Assembly (NCBI GenBank): GCA_947584535.1
Contig: CANPWO010000006.1
Span: 1-47,010, forward strand
Length of the DNA stretch: 47,010 nt
Direction of reading: 5' to 3'
Source of the DNA: an uncultured Clostridia bacterium
GTDB lineage: Bacteria; Bacillota; Clostridia; TANB77; CAG-465
Shown here: positions 8,732-16,947 of the stretch, one piece after another
Position numbering within the stretch: the first letter of the stretch is position 1
Layout: each line of letters begins with the position of its first letter
Notes under the pieces: model-generated
What the model saw: only the letters and a program-made list of their open reading frames with translations
Databases searched by the model: none
What the model was told of the DNA's origin: nothing
Program-made: the position numbers and the translations under genes

Positions 8732-9319
8732 TCACCTTTTTTCATCATTTAAAGCATAACATTTATCAAGTAATTCAATTGAAAATTGCTCAATTTTTTT
8801 CTTGTCTTTTGCTATTTCTTCTGTAATATATATTGGCTCTCCATATATTATTTTTACTTTTGAGAAAACTTTTGCATTCTTAGTAATATATACAGGTACA
8901 ATTGGAACATTAGCTTTATATGCAATGTATGCAGGACCTACTTTTGCTTTACCTTTTTCCTCATCTATTTTCATTCTTTCTCCTTCAGGAAAAATAAGTA
9001 ATTTTCTTCTATCTACTCCCTTAAATAAGTTTATTGCATGTATAAGACTTCTTACATCATGTTCTCCTCTTCTTATTGGAAAAACACCAAGAGATTTATA
9101 AATCATAGCTAAAAATTTATTCTTAAATAGCTCTGCTTTTGCCATTATACATATATCTTTAGTTTTTGAATATATCCAAGCAGGTTCAAAAAAATTAGAA
9201 TGATTTGGGCATATTATACATTTATCAAGTTTTTCCTCATTTTCTTTATTTATAAACTTAACACTATAAAAAATATTACAGAATAATACTCTAATAATCC
9301 ATTTAATAATAAGCTTCAT
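8732..9319 (-). CDS. plsC: 1-acyl-sn-glycerol-3-phosphate acyltransferase (PlsC family)
   Basis: A 195-residue membrane-associated acyltransferase that makes phosphatidic acid from lysophosphatidate. An N-terminal hydrophobic stretch is followed by motif I PNHSNFFEP, a middle VFPIRRGEHD block (motif II), and motif III FPEGER. Motif I has Glu where the family almost always has Asp (H-x4-D becomes H-x4-E), which may alter catalysis or reflect a subfamily. It follows cmk by 7 bases, an order often seen in clostridia, and is likely co-transcribed with it. Confidence 0.85.
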   Translation of the reverse strand: MKLIIKWIIRVLFCNIFYSVKFINKENEEKLDKCIICPNHSNFFEPAWIYSKTKDICIMAKAELFKNKFLAMIYKSLGVFPIRRGEHDVRSLIHAINLFKGVDRRKLLIFPEGERMKIDEEKGKAKVGPAYIAYKANVPIVPVYITKNAKVFSKVKIIYGEPIYITEEIAKDKKKIEQFSIELLDKCYALNDEKR

Positions 9320-9326
9320 ATAAAAT

Positions 9327-10004
9327 TTAAACCCTTTCCTTTAATAACTTAATTACCATATCTGCTGTTTCATCATTTGTTAAATTAGTTGTGTCTATCT
9401 CTATTGCATCTTCAACTTTTATCAAAGGTGACTCTTTTCTTGTACTATCTTGTAAGTCCCTTTTTAAAAGTGATTCCTTTACTTCATCTATATCAACTAT
9501 TTGTCCTTTTTTTTCTAAATCTCTCTTTCTTCTTATAGCTCTTATTTCTGGTGTAGCTGTTAAAAATAATTTTAAATCAGCTTTTGGGAATACAACAGAT
9601 GTAGTATCTCTACCCTCAAGCACTACACTTTCTTTACCAGCCATTTCTCTTTGCATTTTTACAAGTTTCTCTCTTACTTTTTTATTTTTAGAAACGTAAG
9701 ATGCAGCCATTGATATTTGTTCTGTTCTTATTTTATTTGTTATCTCTTCATTATTTAAGTATACTCTAATTGCTAAATCTTTATACTCAAGTTTTATATC
9801 AATCTCATCTAAATATTTTTCTATATTTTCATCAGTTAATTCTATATTATTTGAAACAAAAAAATATCCTAATGCCCTATACATAGCACCTGTATCTATA
9901 TAAAGTATATTAAGTCTTTTTGCTAGTTCTTTTGCAAGTACTGACTTACCAGTTGCTGCTGATCCGTCAATTGCTATAATATAATTTTTCTCTATTTTAT
10001 CCAT
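9327..10004 (-). CDS. cmk: Cytidylate kinase
   Basis: A 225-residue nucleotide kinase converting CMP/dCMP to the diphosphates for RNA, DNA and lipid precursor supply. The P-loop is GSAATGKS near residue 14-21, followed by the CMP-binding region YIDTGAMYRALGYFF and the conserved EGRDTTSVVFP segment. Full family length. AGGAGGG lies upstream of the ATG. Another CMP-kinase-like protein is encoded at 37961-38518, so the genome has two related kinases. Confidence 0.93.
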   Translation of the reverse strand: MDKIEKNYIIAIDGSAATGKSVLAKELAKRLNILYIDTGAMYRALGYFFVSNNIELTDENIEKYLDEIDIKLEYKDLAIRVYLNNEEITNKIRTEQISMAASYVSKNKKVREKLVKMQREMAGKESVVLEGRDTTSVVFPKADLKLFLTATPEIRAIRRKRDLEKKGQIVDIDEVKESLLKRDLQDSTRKESPLIKVEDAIEIDTTNLTNDETADMVIKLLKERV

Positions 10005-10098
10005 TTTTTTGTCCCTCCTATTTATTTTTAGTTAAAATTATGATATCATATATATGAATTTTTGTAAAGAATAAAAAATAAGAAAGTTGGTTAAAATT

Positions 10099-10626
10099 AT
10101 GGCAAAAGATATAGAAATATTCGATAATAGATTAATAATACTATATATATTACAAAATGCCAAAAGACCATTAACATTAAATCAAATTGTTACTTTTTGT
10201 GAAGAATTTGATGATATTACTTATATAGATATTTGTATGTATATAGATAGCCTAAAAAAAAGCAATTATATCTATGAAAAAATAGAAAATGAAAATATAT
10301 TATATGCTCCAACTGAAACTGGACTTAACACTTTAAATGAGTTACTTGAGCTTATACCTGGAGTTGATTTATATAATATAAAAAAACTTGTAAACAAAAA
10401 CTATGTTGAAGTAAATACAGAATATTCGATTAATACAAATATTATTCCAATTAAAGCTGATGAATATAAAGTATCTTGCTTTATTAAAGATGGAAATGAT
10501 GAAATGATAAATATAACAATGTATGCAGGTACAAAAGAACAAGCTAGAAACATCTCTAATAATTGGAGTGAAAATGCTGAAGAAATATATACAAAATTAC
10601 TAGAACTTATGACTAATAATAAATAA
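10099..10626 (+). CDS. DUF4364-family winged-helix protein
   Basis: A 175-residue protein of the small clostridial DUF4364 family, opening with DIEIFDNRLIILYILQNAK, a winged-helix-type start with a later LYAPTETGLNTL segment. It is probably a DNA-binding regulator, but no target is known. An ATG at 10099 is preferred over an upstream TTG at 10087, because the only weak ribosome site (AAGAAAG) lies right against the TTG. Divergent from cmk. A strong terminator follows. Confidence 0.75.
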   Translation: MAKDIEIFDNRLIILYILQNAKRPLTLNQIVTFCEEFDDITYIDICMYIDSLKKSNYIYEKIENENILYAPTETGLNTLNELLELIPGVDLYNIKKLVNKNYVEVNTEYSINTNIIPIKADEYKVSCFIKDGNDEMINITMYAGTKEQARNISNNWSENAEEIYTKLLELMTNNK

Positions 10627-10667
10627 AAAAACACATTAGATTTTTTATTTCTAATGTGCTTTTTCTT
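10626..10667. terminator. Bidirectional terminator
   Basis: AAAAAACACATTAGA and TCTAATGTGCTTTTT arms around a T-rich loop, with A/T runs on both sides, between the DUF4364 gene and the convergent mini-cupin gene. Confidence 0.85.
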
Positions 10668-10669
10668 AT

Positions 10670-10942
10670 TTAATCTACCCATTTTATTGAGTAAACAATT
10701 AATTCATCATCACTCTTGTTAGATAAAGAATGGGAATTTCCTTTGTAACATGTCCTAACTTTCCGTGTAGCGCTTGGTATAATGTATATCTCATTATCAC
10801 TGTCATGCAAATGAGTAAGTATCTTTGCATGAGGCATTAAAAAAAGCTTTGCAACGGAAAAATCTTTTTTCTTTGAGGTATATAAAACTTTTTGATACAC
10901 CTCTCCTTCTGTATAAGACTTGTCGAGTAATTTTTTATTCAT
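10670..10942 (-). CDS. Small single-domain cupin-like protein
   Basis: A 90-residue protein with a minimal cupin pattern: HLHDSDNEIYII (44-55) supplies the H-x-H...E-x-Y motif 1, and KGNSHSLSN followed by ELIVYSIKW gives a degenerate motif 2. Such proteins bind metal or small ligands. The promoter (TTGACT-17-TAAAAT) is nearly identical over about 40 bases to that of the Spo0A-like gene. AGGAGGG precedes the ATG. A single CGG codon encodes R60 (SATRKV, + strand 10763-10765); the frame after it keeps cupin motif 2, so CGG is read as Arg here. Confidence 0.65.
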   Translation of the reverse strand: MNKKLLDKSYTEGEVYQKVLYTSKKKDFSVAKLFLMPHAKILTHLHDSDNEIYIIPSATRKVRTCYKGNSHSLSNKSDDELIVYSIKWVD

Positions 10943-10991
10943 TAGTCTTCCCTCCTAATTATATTTAGTTTTTTAATATTATGTAACACAT

Positions 10992-11020
10992 ATTTTATCA
11001 CATTATTTTATATAAGTCAA
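10992..11020 (-). promoter_or_regulatory. Promoter of the mini-cupin gene
   Basis: TTGACT (11015-11020), 17-base spacer, TAAAAT (10992-10997) on the minus strand. Upstream ATTTACATAATA and spacer AATAATGTGA match the Spo0A-like promoter; GTTACATAAT lies just downstream of the -10. Confidence 0.75.
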
Positions 11021-11071
11021 ATATTATGTAAATATTTCATTTGTATTTTTAATTAATTTTAATTAATATAC

Positions 11072-11100
11072 TTGAAATTATTAAGTATATATAATATAAT
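11072..11100 (+). promoter_or_regulatory. Promoter of serS
   Basis: TTGAAA (11072-11077), 17-base spacer, TATAAT (11095-11100). Only about 30 bases of leader precede serS, so no T-box riboswitch fits here. Confidence 0.7.
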
Positions 11101-11132
11101 AATTACATTGAAAACTTGAGGAGGAATTTTTT

Positions 11133-12413
11133 ATGTTAGATATAAAATATATTAGAGAAAATAGTGAACTAATTAAAAAAGCAGCTACTGATAAATTAAT
11201 GGAAGTAGATGTTGATAGATTACTTGATATAGATAAAAATATTAGAGAAATAACTTCTAAACTTGATTTATTAAAAGAGCAAAGAAATAAACTTTCTAAA
11301 CTAATACCTACTCTTTCTCAAGAAGAAAGACAAGATAAAGTAAATGAAGTTAAAAATTTAAAAAACGAAATTTCAACTCTTGAAGAAACTCTTACACCAT
11401 TAAAACTTGAGTATAAAGATTTAATGTATAGAGTTCCTAGTGTTCCACTTGATGAAGTACCAATTGGAAAAACTGATGAAGATAATGTTGAAATAAAAAG
11501 AGTTGGTGAAATTCCAAAATTTGATTTTGAAATAAAAGACCATGTAGATTTAGCTGAAAATTTAGATTTAATTGATATTCCAAGAGGTGTAAAAGTTGCA
11601 GGTTCTCGTTCATATTTTCTTAAAAATGAAGGGGCTTTACTTGAAATGGCTATTTGCAGATATGTAATTGATAAACTGGTAAAAAAAGGATTTACTCCAA
11701 TGGTTGTACCTACTCTTGTAAAAGATACACCAATGTTTGGTACAGGCTATTTCCCTATTGGTAAAGAACAATCCTATGAGATTACAGAAGATAACCTATA
11801 CCTTGTTGGTACATCAGAAGTTTCTCTTGTTTCATATCATAGTGACGAAACTTTTGAAAATACAAATGAACTTCCAAAAATGTATTGTGGTTATTCAAGT
11901 TGTTTTAGAAGAGAAGCTGGAACTTATGGAAAAGATACAAGAGGACTATATAGAGTACATCAATTTACTAAAATTGAACAGGTAATAATATGTGAAGCTG
12001 ATTTTGATAAACAAACTGAACTTCATAATTTCTTGTTAAATAACGCTGAAGAAATTTTGCAAGATTTAAAAATACCATATAGAGTTGTTAAAGTTTGTAC
12101 TGGTGATATGGGAATTGGACAAGTAAGAAAACATGATATTGAAGCTTGGATGCCAAGTCGTGGTAAATATAGCGAAACACATTCTTGTTCTTCATTTAAT
12201 GATTTCCAAGCAAGAAGAAGTAATATTAAATACAAAGATAAAGATGGTAATACAAAGTATTGTTTCACTTTAAATAATACTGCGATTGCCTCTCCAAGAA
12301 TTTTAATACCTTTACTTGAACTTAATCAAAATAAAGATGGTAGTATAAATATACCTGAAGTATTAGTACCTTATATGAATGGTATGACAAAAATTGAAAA
12401 GAAAAATAAATAA
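11133..12413 (+). CDS. serS: Seryl-tRNA synthetase
   Basis: A 426-residue class II aminoacyl-tRNA synthetase that charges tRNA-Ser. The N-terminal antiparallel coiled coil (about 25-100) is rich in Lys/Glu. Motif 2 (CFRREAGTYGKDTRGLYRVH) and motif 3 (TLNNTAIASPRILIPLLE) are both present, with TSEVSL in the serine site. Full length, with GAGGAGG upstream. All Arg codons appear to be AGA/AGG/CGT types; no CGG was found. Single-gene transcript with its own promoter and terminator. Confidence 0.97.
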   Translation: MLDIKYIRENSELIKKAATDKLMEVDVDRLLDIDKNIREITSKLDLLKEQRNKLSKLIPTLSQEERQDKVNEVKNLKNEISTLEETLTPLKLEYKDLMYRVPSVPLDEVPIGKTDEDNVEIKRVGEIPKFDFEIKDHVDLAENLDLIDIPRGVKVAGSRSYFLKNEGALLEMAICRYVIDKLVKKGFTPMVVPTLVKDTPMFGTGYFPIGKEQSYEITEDNLYLVGTSEVSLVSYHSDETFENTNELPKMYCGYSSCFRREAGTYGKDTRGLYRVHQFTKIEQVIICEADFDKQTELHNFLLNNAEEILQDLKIPYRVVKVCTGDMGIGQVRKHDIEAWMPSRGKYSETHSCSSFNDFQARRSNIKYKDKDGNTKYCFTLNNTAIASPRILIPLLELNQNKDGSINIPEVLVPYMNGMTKIEKKNK

Positions 12414-12414
12414 A

Positions 12415-12450
12415 ATAAAAAACCTAGTAAATTAATACTAGGCTTTTTTG
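12415..12450. terminator. Bidirectional terminator of serS and the Spo0A-like gene
   Basis: CCTAGTA, loop AATTAA, TACTAGG with A-run before and T-run after; lies between two convergent genes. Confidence 0.85.
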
Positions 12451-12455
12451 TTTTT

Positions 12456-12842
12456 CTAGTCCAAATCTTCAATAAAATGAACTATCGCACTTATAAAATT
12501 TGAATTAATCATTTTGTTTTTGGAATTTCCAATAATGTAAACGTACTCGCTATCTTCGTCAATATTTTCAATACAAACTTGAACTGCATGGCGAATACAA
12601 CGATCAACTCTAGAATGAGTTGTATTGTATTTTTTTGCAATTTCTGAATAGAGGCCTTTTATAAGATTATGCAAATAACTATGATCGGACAGGCCAAGAA
12701 GTATTGCTTCTTTTAAATAGTCATACCCAGAAACTCCTTGAGGTACTCCAATATACTTTAAAAGCATACCTACTTTCCGAGATAGAGATCCCTCTTTTCT
12801 CATTTTTTCCTCTAATTGTTCTAAAGAGTTTTTTTCTTTCAT
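12456..12842 (-). CDS. Stand-alone Spo0A C-terminal DNA-binding domain protein
   Basis: A 128-residue protein matching the effector domain of sporulation master regulator Spo0A: IGVPQGVSGYDYLKEAI, then a helix-turn-helix EIAKKYNTTHSRVDRCIRHA and a final NSNFISAIVHFIEDL. The Spo0A recognition-helix pattern (YNTT.SRV.R.IRHA) is preserved. There is no receiver domain, so it cannot be controlled by phosphorelay in the usual way. The start is set by GGAGGAG before MKEKNSLEQ; the longer reading lacks a site. Single CGG at R22 (LSRKVG, + strand 12777-12779); a +1 slip stops after two codons, before the DNA-binding domain. It could compete with Spo0A at 0A boxes or act constitutively; inference. Confidence 0.85.
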   Translation of the reverse strand: MKEKNSLEQLEEKMRKEGSLSRKVGMLLKYIGVPQGVSGYDYLKEAILLGLSDHSYLHNLIKGLYSEIAKKYNTTHSRVDRCIRHAVQVCIENIDEDSEYVYIIGNSKNKMINSNFISAIVHFIEDLD

Positions 12843-12871
12843 TTTTTCTCCTCCTCTATTAAGATAACTTA

Positions 12872-12896
12872 TTCCAACATAAACTAACAGTTGGAA
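12872..12896 (-). promoter_or_regulatory. Inverted repeat in the Spo0A-like leader
   Basis: Perfect 7-base arms TTCCAAC and GTTGGAA around an 11-base loop, between promoter and ribosome site. Could be an operator or an RNA hairpin; no T-run follows, so it is not a terminator. Confidence 0.5.
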
Positions 12897-12916
12897 ATAT
12901 ATAATTTTATGATAAT

Positions 12917-12945
12917 ATTTTATCATATTATTTACAAAATGTCAA
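12917..12945 (-). promoter_or_regulatory. Promoter of the Spo0A-like gene
   Basis: TTGACA (12940-12945), 17-base spacer, TAAAAT (12917-12922). Flanks ATTTACATAAAA upstream and AATAATATGA before the -10 match the mini-cupin promoter. Confidence 0.78.
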
Positions 12946-12963
12946 ATTTTATGTAAATCTATA

Positions 12964-12993
12964 TTGATATTATTAATAAAAGTATGATATAAT
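12964..12993 (+). promoter_or_regulatory. Promoter of engB
   Basis: TTGATA (12964-12969), 18-base spacer, TATAAT (12988-12993), with AAAGGAG 9-15 bases downstream at the ribosome site. Confidence 0.6.
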
Positions 12994-13013
12994 GTAAAAA
13001 AAGGAGAAAAATA

Positions 13014-13598
13014 ATGTTAAAAAATATGAAATTTGAAACTTCTGTTTTTTCTATAAAACAGATTCTTAATACAGATTTAAAACAAATTGTTATGGTTGGT
13101 AAATCAAATGTAGGTAAATCTTCCTTTATAAATACTCTTGCAAATCAGAAAGGTCTTGCTAAAGTTGGACAAAAACCTGGAAAAACTAAAAGTATTAACT
13201 ACTATAATGTAAACAATGAGTTTTATATCGTTGATTTACCCGGATATGGTTACTCTACTATGACAAAGCAAGAAAAGGAAAATACTAGTAAACTTGTTAA
13301 TATATATATAAATAATAATAAAAATATATCACATATATTCTTTCTTATAGATATTCGCCATAAAGTAACAGAAAATGATAGAATAATGTATGAATGGTTA
13401 CTTGAACAAAATATTCCTTTTACTATACTTGCTACTAAAGCTGATAAAGTTGCAAAAACTAAAATACCGTCTTATCTTGACGTTATTACTAAATCATTGT
13501 TTGCAAAAGAAAAAATTATTGCTATTTCAAGTGAGAAAAAACTTAATATGGATATAGTAGAAAATATTATAACAAATAATGTATATGAAAATAACTAG
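13014..13598 (+). CDS. engB: Ribosome-biogenesis GTP-binding protein EngB/YsxC
   Basis: A 194-residue GTPase acting in late 50S subunit assembly. G1 is GKSNVGKSS (near 28-36), G2 GKTKSINYY, G3 DLPGYGY, G4 TKADK, G5 ISSEKK. Normal family length. Its only CGG triplet spans a codon boundary (CCC GGA), so it is not an in-frame CGG. Terminated by a hairpin shared with the convergent TVP38 gene. Confidence 0.96.
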   Translation: MLKNMKFETSVFSIKQILNTDLKQIVMVGKSNVGKSSFINTLANQKGLAKVGQKPGKTKSINYYNVNNEFYIVDLPGYGYSTMTKQEKENTSKLVNIYINNNKNISHIFFLIDIRHKVTENDRIMYEWLLEQNIPFTILATKADKVAKTKIPSYLDVITKSLFAKEKIIAISSEKKLNMDIVENIITNNVYENN

Positions 13599-13622
13599 CT
13601 TGTAAATTAAGCTAGTTATTTT
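13588..13622. terminator. Bidirectional terminator
   Basis: AAAATAACTAGCTT and AAGCTAGTTATTTT, 14-base perfect arms around a 7-base loop, overlapping the ends of both convergent genes. Confidence 0.85.
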
Positions 13623-14355
13623 CTGTTTTTTCTTCTTGTTCCTCTTCTTCTTTTTCCATTTTATCTTTTTGGAAATTACCCCATCTATATCCAACTAATC
13701 CAATTACTAAAAATATTCCTACAAGTACAGCTGTTATTATAAAACTACCTTCGGATAGTTTATTACCTGCATATACTGTTAAAATGAGTCCAGGAATTCT
13801 TGCAAGAGTTGCTATTGCTAAAAATCTCTTTGGTCTTACAGGACTAATACCACCTAAGTATATAAATATATCTTTTGGAAGTAGTGGTATTACAAACATA
13901 ATAAACATTAACAATTCAAACTTAGCTGGATTTTTAAATAGCCTCATATTTTTTATTTCATCTATCTTCTTATTTGAAAAGAATAATAACATCATATCTG
14001 TTCCTATTCTTCTAACTAGAAAAAATACAAGTGCTGTTCCAATAAATATTCCAACTAAGCATAATGCCATTCCACCCCATGTACCATATAACATTCCTGA
14101 CACAATTTCCATAGGTTGACCTGGAATAACTGCTACTACTATTTGTAATATTTGAAGTCCAAGTACAATTAATACTCCTTTAAATCCCATTCTTGATATT
14201 TCATTTTTAAATTCTACACGTGTATCTTCATTTGCAAGTTTAGACATTAAAGGAATGCATTTTATAGTTAAATATGCCATTAACAATACTACAAATAATA
14301 TAATTATAGTTCTAATTATCATTAATTTTTTGTCCTTAGCGCTTAATTTATTCAT
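13612..14355 (-). CDS. TVP38/TMEM64 (DedA-like) membrane protein
   Basis: A 247-residue polytopic membrane protein. After a first TM helix (about 12-32) the family signature VIPGQPMEIVSGMLYGTWGG (about 95-115) is followed by GTALVFFLVRRIG and PLLPKDIFIYLGG. The superfamily is implicated in lipid scrambling or flippase-like transport. The C-terminus is a Glu/Lys-rich cytosolic tail. Transcribed alone. Confidence 0.85.
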   Translation of the reverse strand: MNKLSAKDKKLMIIRTIIILFVVLLMAYLTIKCIPLMSKLANEDTRVEFKNEISRMGFKGVLIVLGLQILQIVVAVIPGQPMEIVSGMLYGTWGGMALCLVGIFIGTALVFFLVRRIGTDMMLLFFSNKKIDEIKNMRLFKNPAKFELLMFIMFVIPLLPKDIFIYLGGISPVRPKRFLAIATLARIPGLILTVYAGNKLSEGSFIITAVLVGIFLVIGLVGYRWGNFQKDKMEKEEEEQEEKTENN

Positions 14356-14484
14356 ATATTTCCCTCTTTACCAAAATTATACCATATAACAAAAAAATAG
14401 ACAATATTTTAAAAAAATATATTTAAAATGACACATTATTATGTATTTAAAAATATAATTTAATATAAAGGTTGGTGAATATAT

Positions 14485-15363
14485 ATGTTTAAAGGTTCAG
14501 GTGTTGCAATAGTAACGCCATTTGATGAAAATAATAAAATAAATTACATAATGCTTGCAAAATTAATAGAATATCAAATTAAGAATAATACTGATGCTAT
14601 TATAATATGCGGTACAACAGGAGAAAGTTCTACTCTTTCTCTTGATGAGAAAAAGAAAGTTATAAATTTTACTGTTGAGCAAACTAAGAAAAGAATTCCA
14701 GTTATCGCTGGTACAGGCTCAAATTCTACAAGTGATGCTATTTATCTTTCAAAATATGTACAAGATATTGGTGTAGACGGTCTACTTTTAGTTACTCCAT
14801 ATTATAACAAATGTACACAAAATGGATTATATTTACATTATGAAAATATTGCAAAAAGTGTTAATATACCAATTATATTATATAATGTACCAAGTAGAAC
14901 AGGTGTTAATATAGAAGTAGATACACTTGTTAAACTTTCTAAAATTGATAATATAGTTGGTATTAAAGAGGCAAGTTCAAATATTTCACAAATTGCAAAT
15001 ATGATTTCTAAAACTAGTAAAGATTTTCTAGTTTATTCTGGAAATGATGATCAAATACTACCTATTCTTTCACTTGGTGGTGTTGGTGTTATCTCTGTAC
15101 TTGCTAATATATTTCCAAGTGATACACACAATATTTGTGAAGAATTTTTTAAAGGAAATATAGATAAATCAAGAGAGCTTCAACTTAAATACTTAAATGT
15201 TATACAAGCTCTATTTAGCGAGGTAAATCCTATACCAGTTAAAGAGGCTTTAAATTATATAGGGTTTGATGTTGGAAAATGTAGACTTCCTCTTTGTGAT
15301 ATGAAAAAAGAAAATAAAAAGCATCTTATAAAAAGCATTGATGACATTAAAAACATACTATGA
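14485..15363 (+). CDS. dapA: 4-hydroxy-tetrahydrodipicolinate synthase
   Basis: A 292-residue TIM-barrel enzyme that condenses pyruvate with aspartate semialdehyde in lysine, meso-DAP and dipicolinate synthesis. Substrate loop GTTGESSTL (about 43-51), catalytic Tyr in YNVPSRTG, and Schiff-base Lys in GIKEASSN are all present. Full length. The start has GGTTGGTGA upstream. Two CGG triplets occur but both straddle codons (TGC GGT, GAC GGT). Confidence 0.96.
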   Translation: MFKGSGVAIVTPFDENNKINYIMLAKLIEYQIKNNTDAIIICGTTGESSTLSLDEKKKVINFTVEQTKKRIPVIAGTGSNSTSDAIYLSKYVQDIGVDGLLLVTPYYNKCTQNGLYLHYENIAKSVNIPIILYNVPSRTGVNIEVDTLVKLSKIDNIVGIKEASSNISQIANMISKTSKDFLVYSGNDDQILPILSLGGVGVISVLANIFPSDTHNICEEFFKGNIDKSRELQLKYLNVIQALFSEVNPIPVKEALNYIGFDVGKCRLPLCDMKKENKKHLIKSIDDIKNIL

Positions 15364-15384
15364 AAATTAATTCATAGTATGTTT
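15351..15384. terminator. Terminator of dapA
   Basis: AAACATACTATGAA and TTCATAGTATGTTT, 14-base arms with a 6-base loop and trailing T-run, overlapping the dapA stop. Confidence 0.88.
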
Positions 15385-15408
15385 TTATATATATGTTATA
15401 CATTATAT

Positions 15409-16470
15409 TTATATATTATATAACTCAAGAAAATTTCTTTCTTTTTTATCAGTTGTACTACTTAATAAATAATGATATGTATTATCTATAAATTTGCAAT
15501 ACTCACCTGATATTGGATCAACATAATGTATATAGTCCTTAAACATCTGTATTAATTTAAATGAGTCTATATCTGTATTTTTAACTAAAAATACAAATAA
15601 TTTATCTGCAAACATAGCTTTATCTATGCATACATTTTCAAGCAATGATGAAAAATACTCTATAGCTCTATCATCATCATTTTTAAAATGCTCATTAATT
15701 AAATCATAATAATCAAAGTCAAACAAACCATATAAAAGATCTAAAATATCATTAGCATTAGATAAAGTTTTAATATAATAAAATAAAAAATCATTTGTAG
15801 ATGGTATATAATAATGTGATTTTTGACGTGATTCTATTATAGCATTAACTGTATATTTTGAATTAATATATTTTGCAAAAATCTCATAATACTCATCACC
15901 AAACTTAGGTATAATAACTTCAAGAAGCAAATTTACATTTTCTTTTACATTAAAATCGCATTTTTGAAGTACTGATTCAAAAGCAAGTATTTTTTCAATT
16001 ACTTTAGATTTATTTTCTTTTGACTTTTCCATATATTTTTCTGATGAGTAATATGTAAAAAGCTCACTTTCATTTATACGATTTCTGTATTCTATTATAT
16101 ACTTAATCGGTAACATATCAAATACTTCATACAATTTATCTTGTATTTTAGTATCAGTTTTTAAATTTTTAATATAAGCTATATTTCTTATAATAAGCTC
16201 AAATAACCTTTCACTAATGTGTGGATTTAACTTTATAAATGCTCCTATATTTTTTATAAAAATTCCTGACAAAAAAGTATCCGTTACATAGTCTTTATCA
16301 ATGTATTTTATTGCTCGTTGATATTTCTGTACCGATGCAAGTATTACTTCAGGGTTTAACCGAAGTGGATACGGTAAGTCCTCAATAAGTTTGCCATTAG
16401 ACTTAAGCTTTTCTAACAGGTCTTTTAAATTTTCATATCCTGCTAATTTTAGTTCTCTTTCTACATTCAT
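15409..16470 (-). CDS. Unknown protein with a DUF4116-like N-terminal repeat
   Basis: A 353-residue helical protein I cannot assign. DLPYPLRLNPEVILASVQKY with following RAIKYIDKD (31-61) resembles DUF4116 repeats (pattern: NPEVVLAAV...ALKYA). The rest is alpha-helical, solenoid-like, with no catalytic motif. It is monocistronic, with a near-consensus promoter of the same type as the TelA, ClpA-M41, cupin and Spo0A-like genes. Single CGG at R37 (PLRLNP, + strand 16360-16362), inside the DUF4116-like motif and read in frame; a +1 slip meets a stop at the second codon. It therefore belongs to the CGG-tagged set. Confidence 0.6.
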   Translation of the reverse strand: MNVERELKLAGYENLKDLLEKLKSNGKLIEDLPYPLRLNPEVILASVQKYQRAIKYIDKDYVTDTFLSGIFIKNIGAFIKLNPHISERLFELIIRNIAYIKNLKTDTKIQDKLYEVFDMLPIKYIIEYRNRINESELFTYYSSEKYMEKSKENKSKVIEKILAFESVLQKCDFNVKENVNLLLEVIIPKFGDEYYEIFAKYINSKYTVNAIIESRQKSHYYIPSTNDFLFYYIKTLSNANDILDLLYGLFDFDYYDLINEHFKNDDDRAIEYFSSLLENVCIDKAMFADKLFVFLVKNTDIDSFKLIQMFKDYIHYVDPISGEYCKFIDNTYHYLLSSTTDKKERNFLELYNI

Positions 16471-16532
16471 TTTAAATTCCTCCTCTTAATCTCTGTGATT
16501 ACACATTAAATTTATAATTTTTTTGTAAGCAT

Positions 16533-16561
16533 ATTTTACCACAGTAAACTATTTATGTCAA
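16533..16561 (-). promoter_or_regulatory. Promoter of the DUF4116-like gene
   Basis: TTGACA (16556-16561), 17-base spacer, TAAAAT (16533-16538), followed by ATGCTTACAAAAAA. The leader has TAATC-ACAGA-GATTA, a short inverted repeat near 16484-16498. Confidence 0.78.
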
Positions 16562-16563
16562 TA

Positions 16564-16947
16564 TTAAAAGATATTTTCACAAAGTATTTTTTGCCTATCT
16601 ACTATCGTAATTAAATTTTCTCTTAACTTTTGTATATATACTAAACTTTCTTCATAATTCTCTAAATTTATATATGCTTTTAGTTCTACTAAGCTATCAT
16701 CTATTTGGTCTATTAAATCATTCTGAACAAATATATTCCACGCGTCCTTTACATTTTTCCACGAATTTTCAAGTTCTTTTATACTTTCCTTTGCTTTTTC
16801 AATATTTTTGTTATTTAGCATATTTTCAGTATAATTTATATCTGCAAGTACAAAATTTGAGCTATTATTTAAATAATTTGTTTCCCCTATTCCACCAAGT
16901 ACTACTAATCCTATAGCAACAATTAAAATAAAAATTTGTCTTGTCAT
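16564..16947 (-). CDS. DUF4363-family membrane-anchored protein
   Basis: A 127-residue protein with an N-terminal TM/signal anchor (about 4-20) and a helical extracytoplasmic domain. It matches the DUF4363 family, which usually sits next to a YetF-type DUF421 gene, as here: its ATG overlaps the upstream TGA (ATGA), so the two are coupled. Function unknown; probably a partner of the membrane protein. Confidence 0.75.
   Translation of the reverse strand: MTRQIFILIVAIGLVVLGGIGETNYLNNSSNFVLADINYTENMLNNKNIEKAKESIKELENSWKNVKDAWNIFVQNDLIDQIDDSLVELKAYINLENYEESLVYIQKLRENLITIVDRQKILCENIF

Noticed and set aside
10760-10768. A +1 shift at CGG in the mini-cupin gene
   Set aside because: The shifted frame gives an unrelated sequence, while the zero frame keeps the second cupin motif (GNSHSL...ELIVYSIKW).
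11041-11132. T-box riboswitch upstream of serS
   Set aside because: Only about 30 bases separate the promoter -10 from the start codon, too short for a T-box, and no terminator/antiterminator pair is seen.
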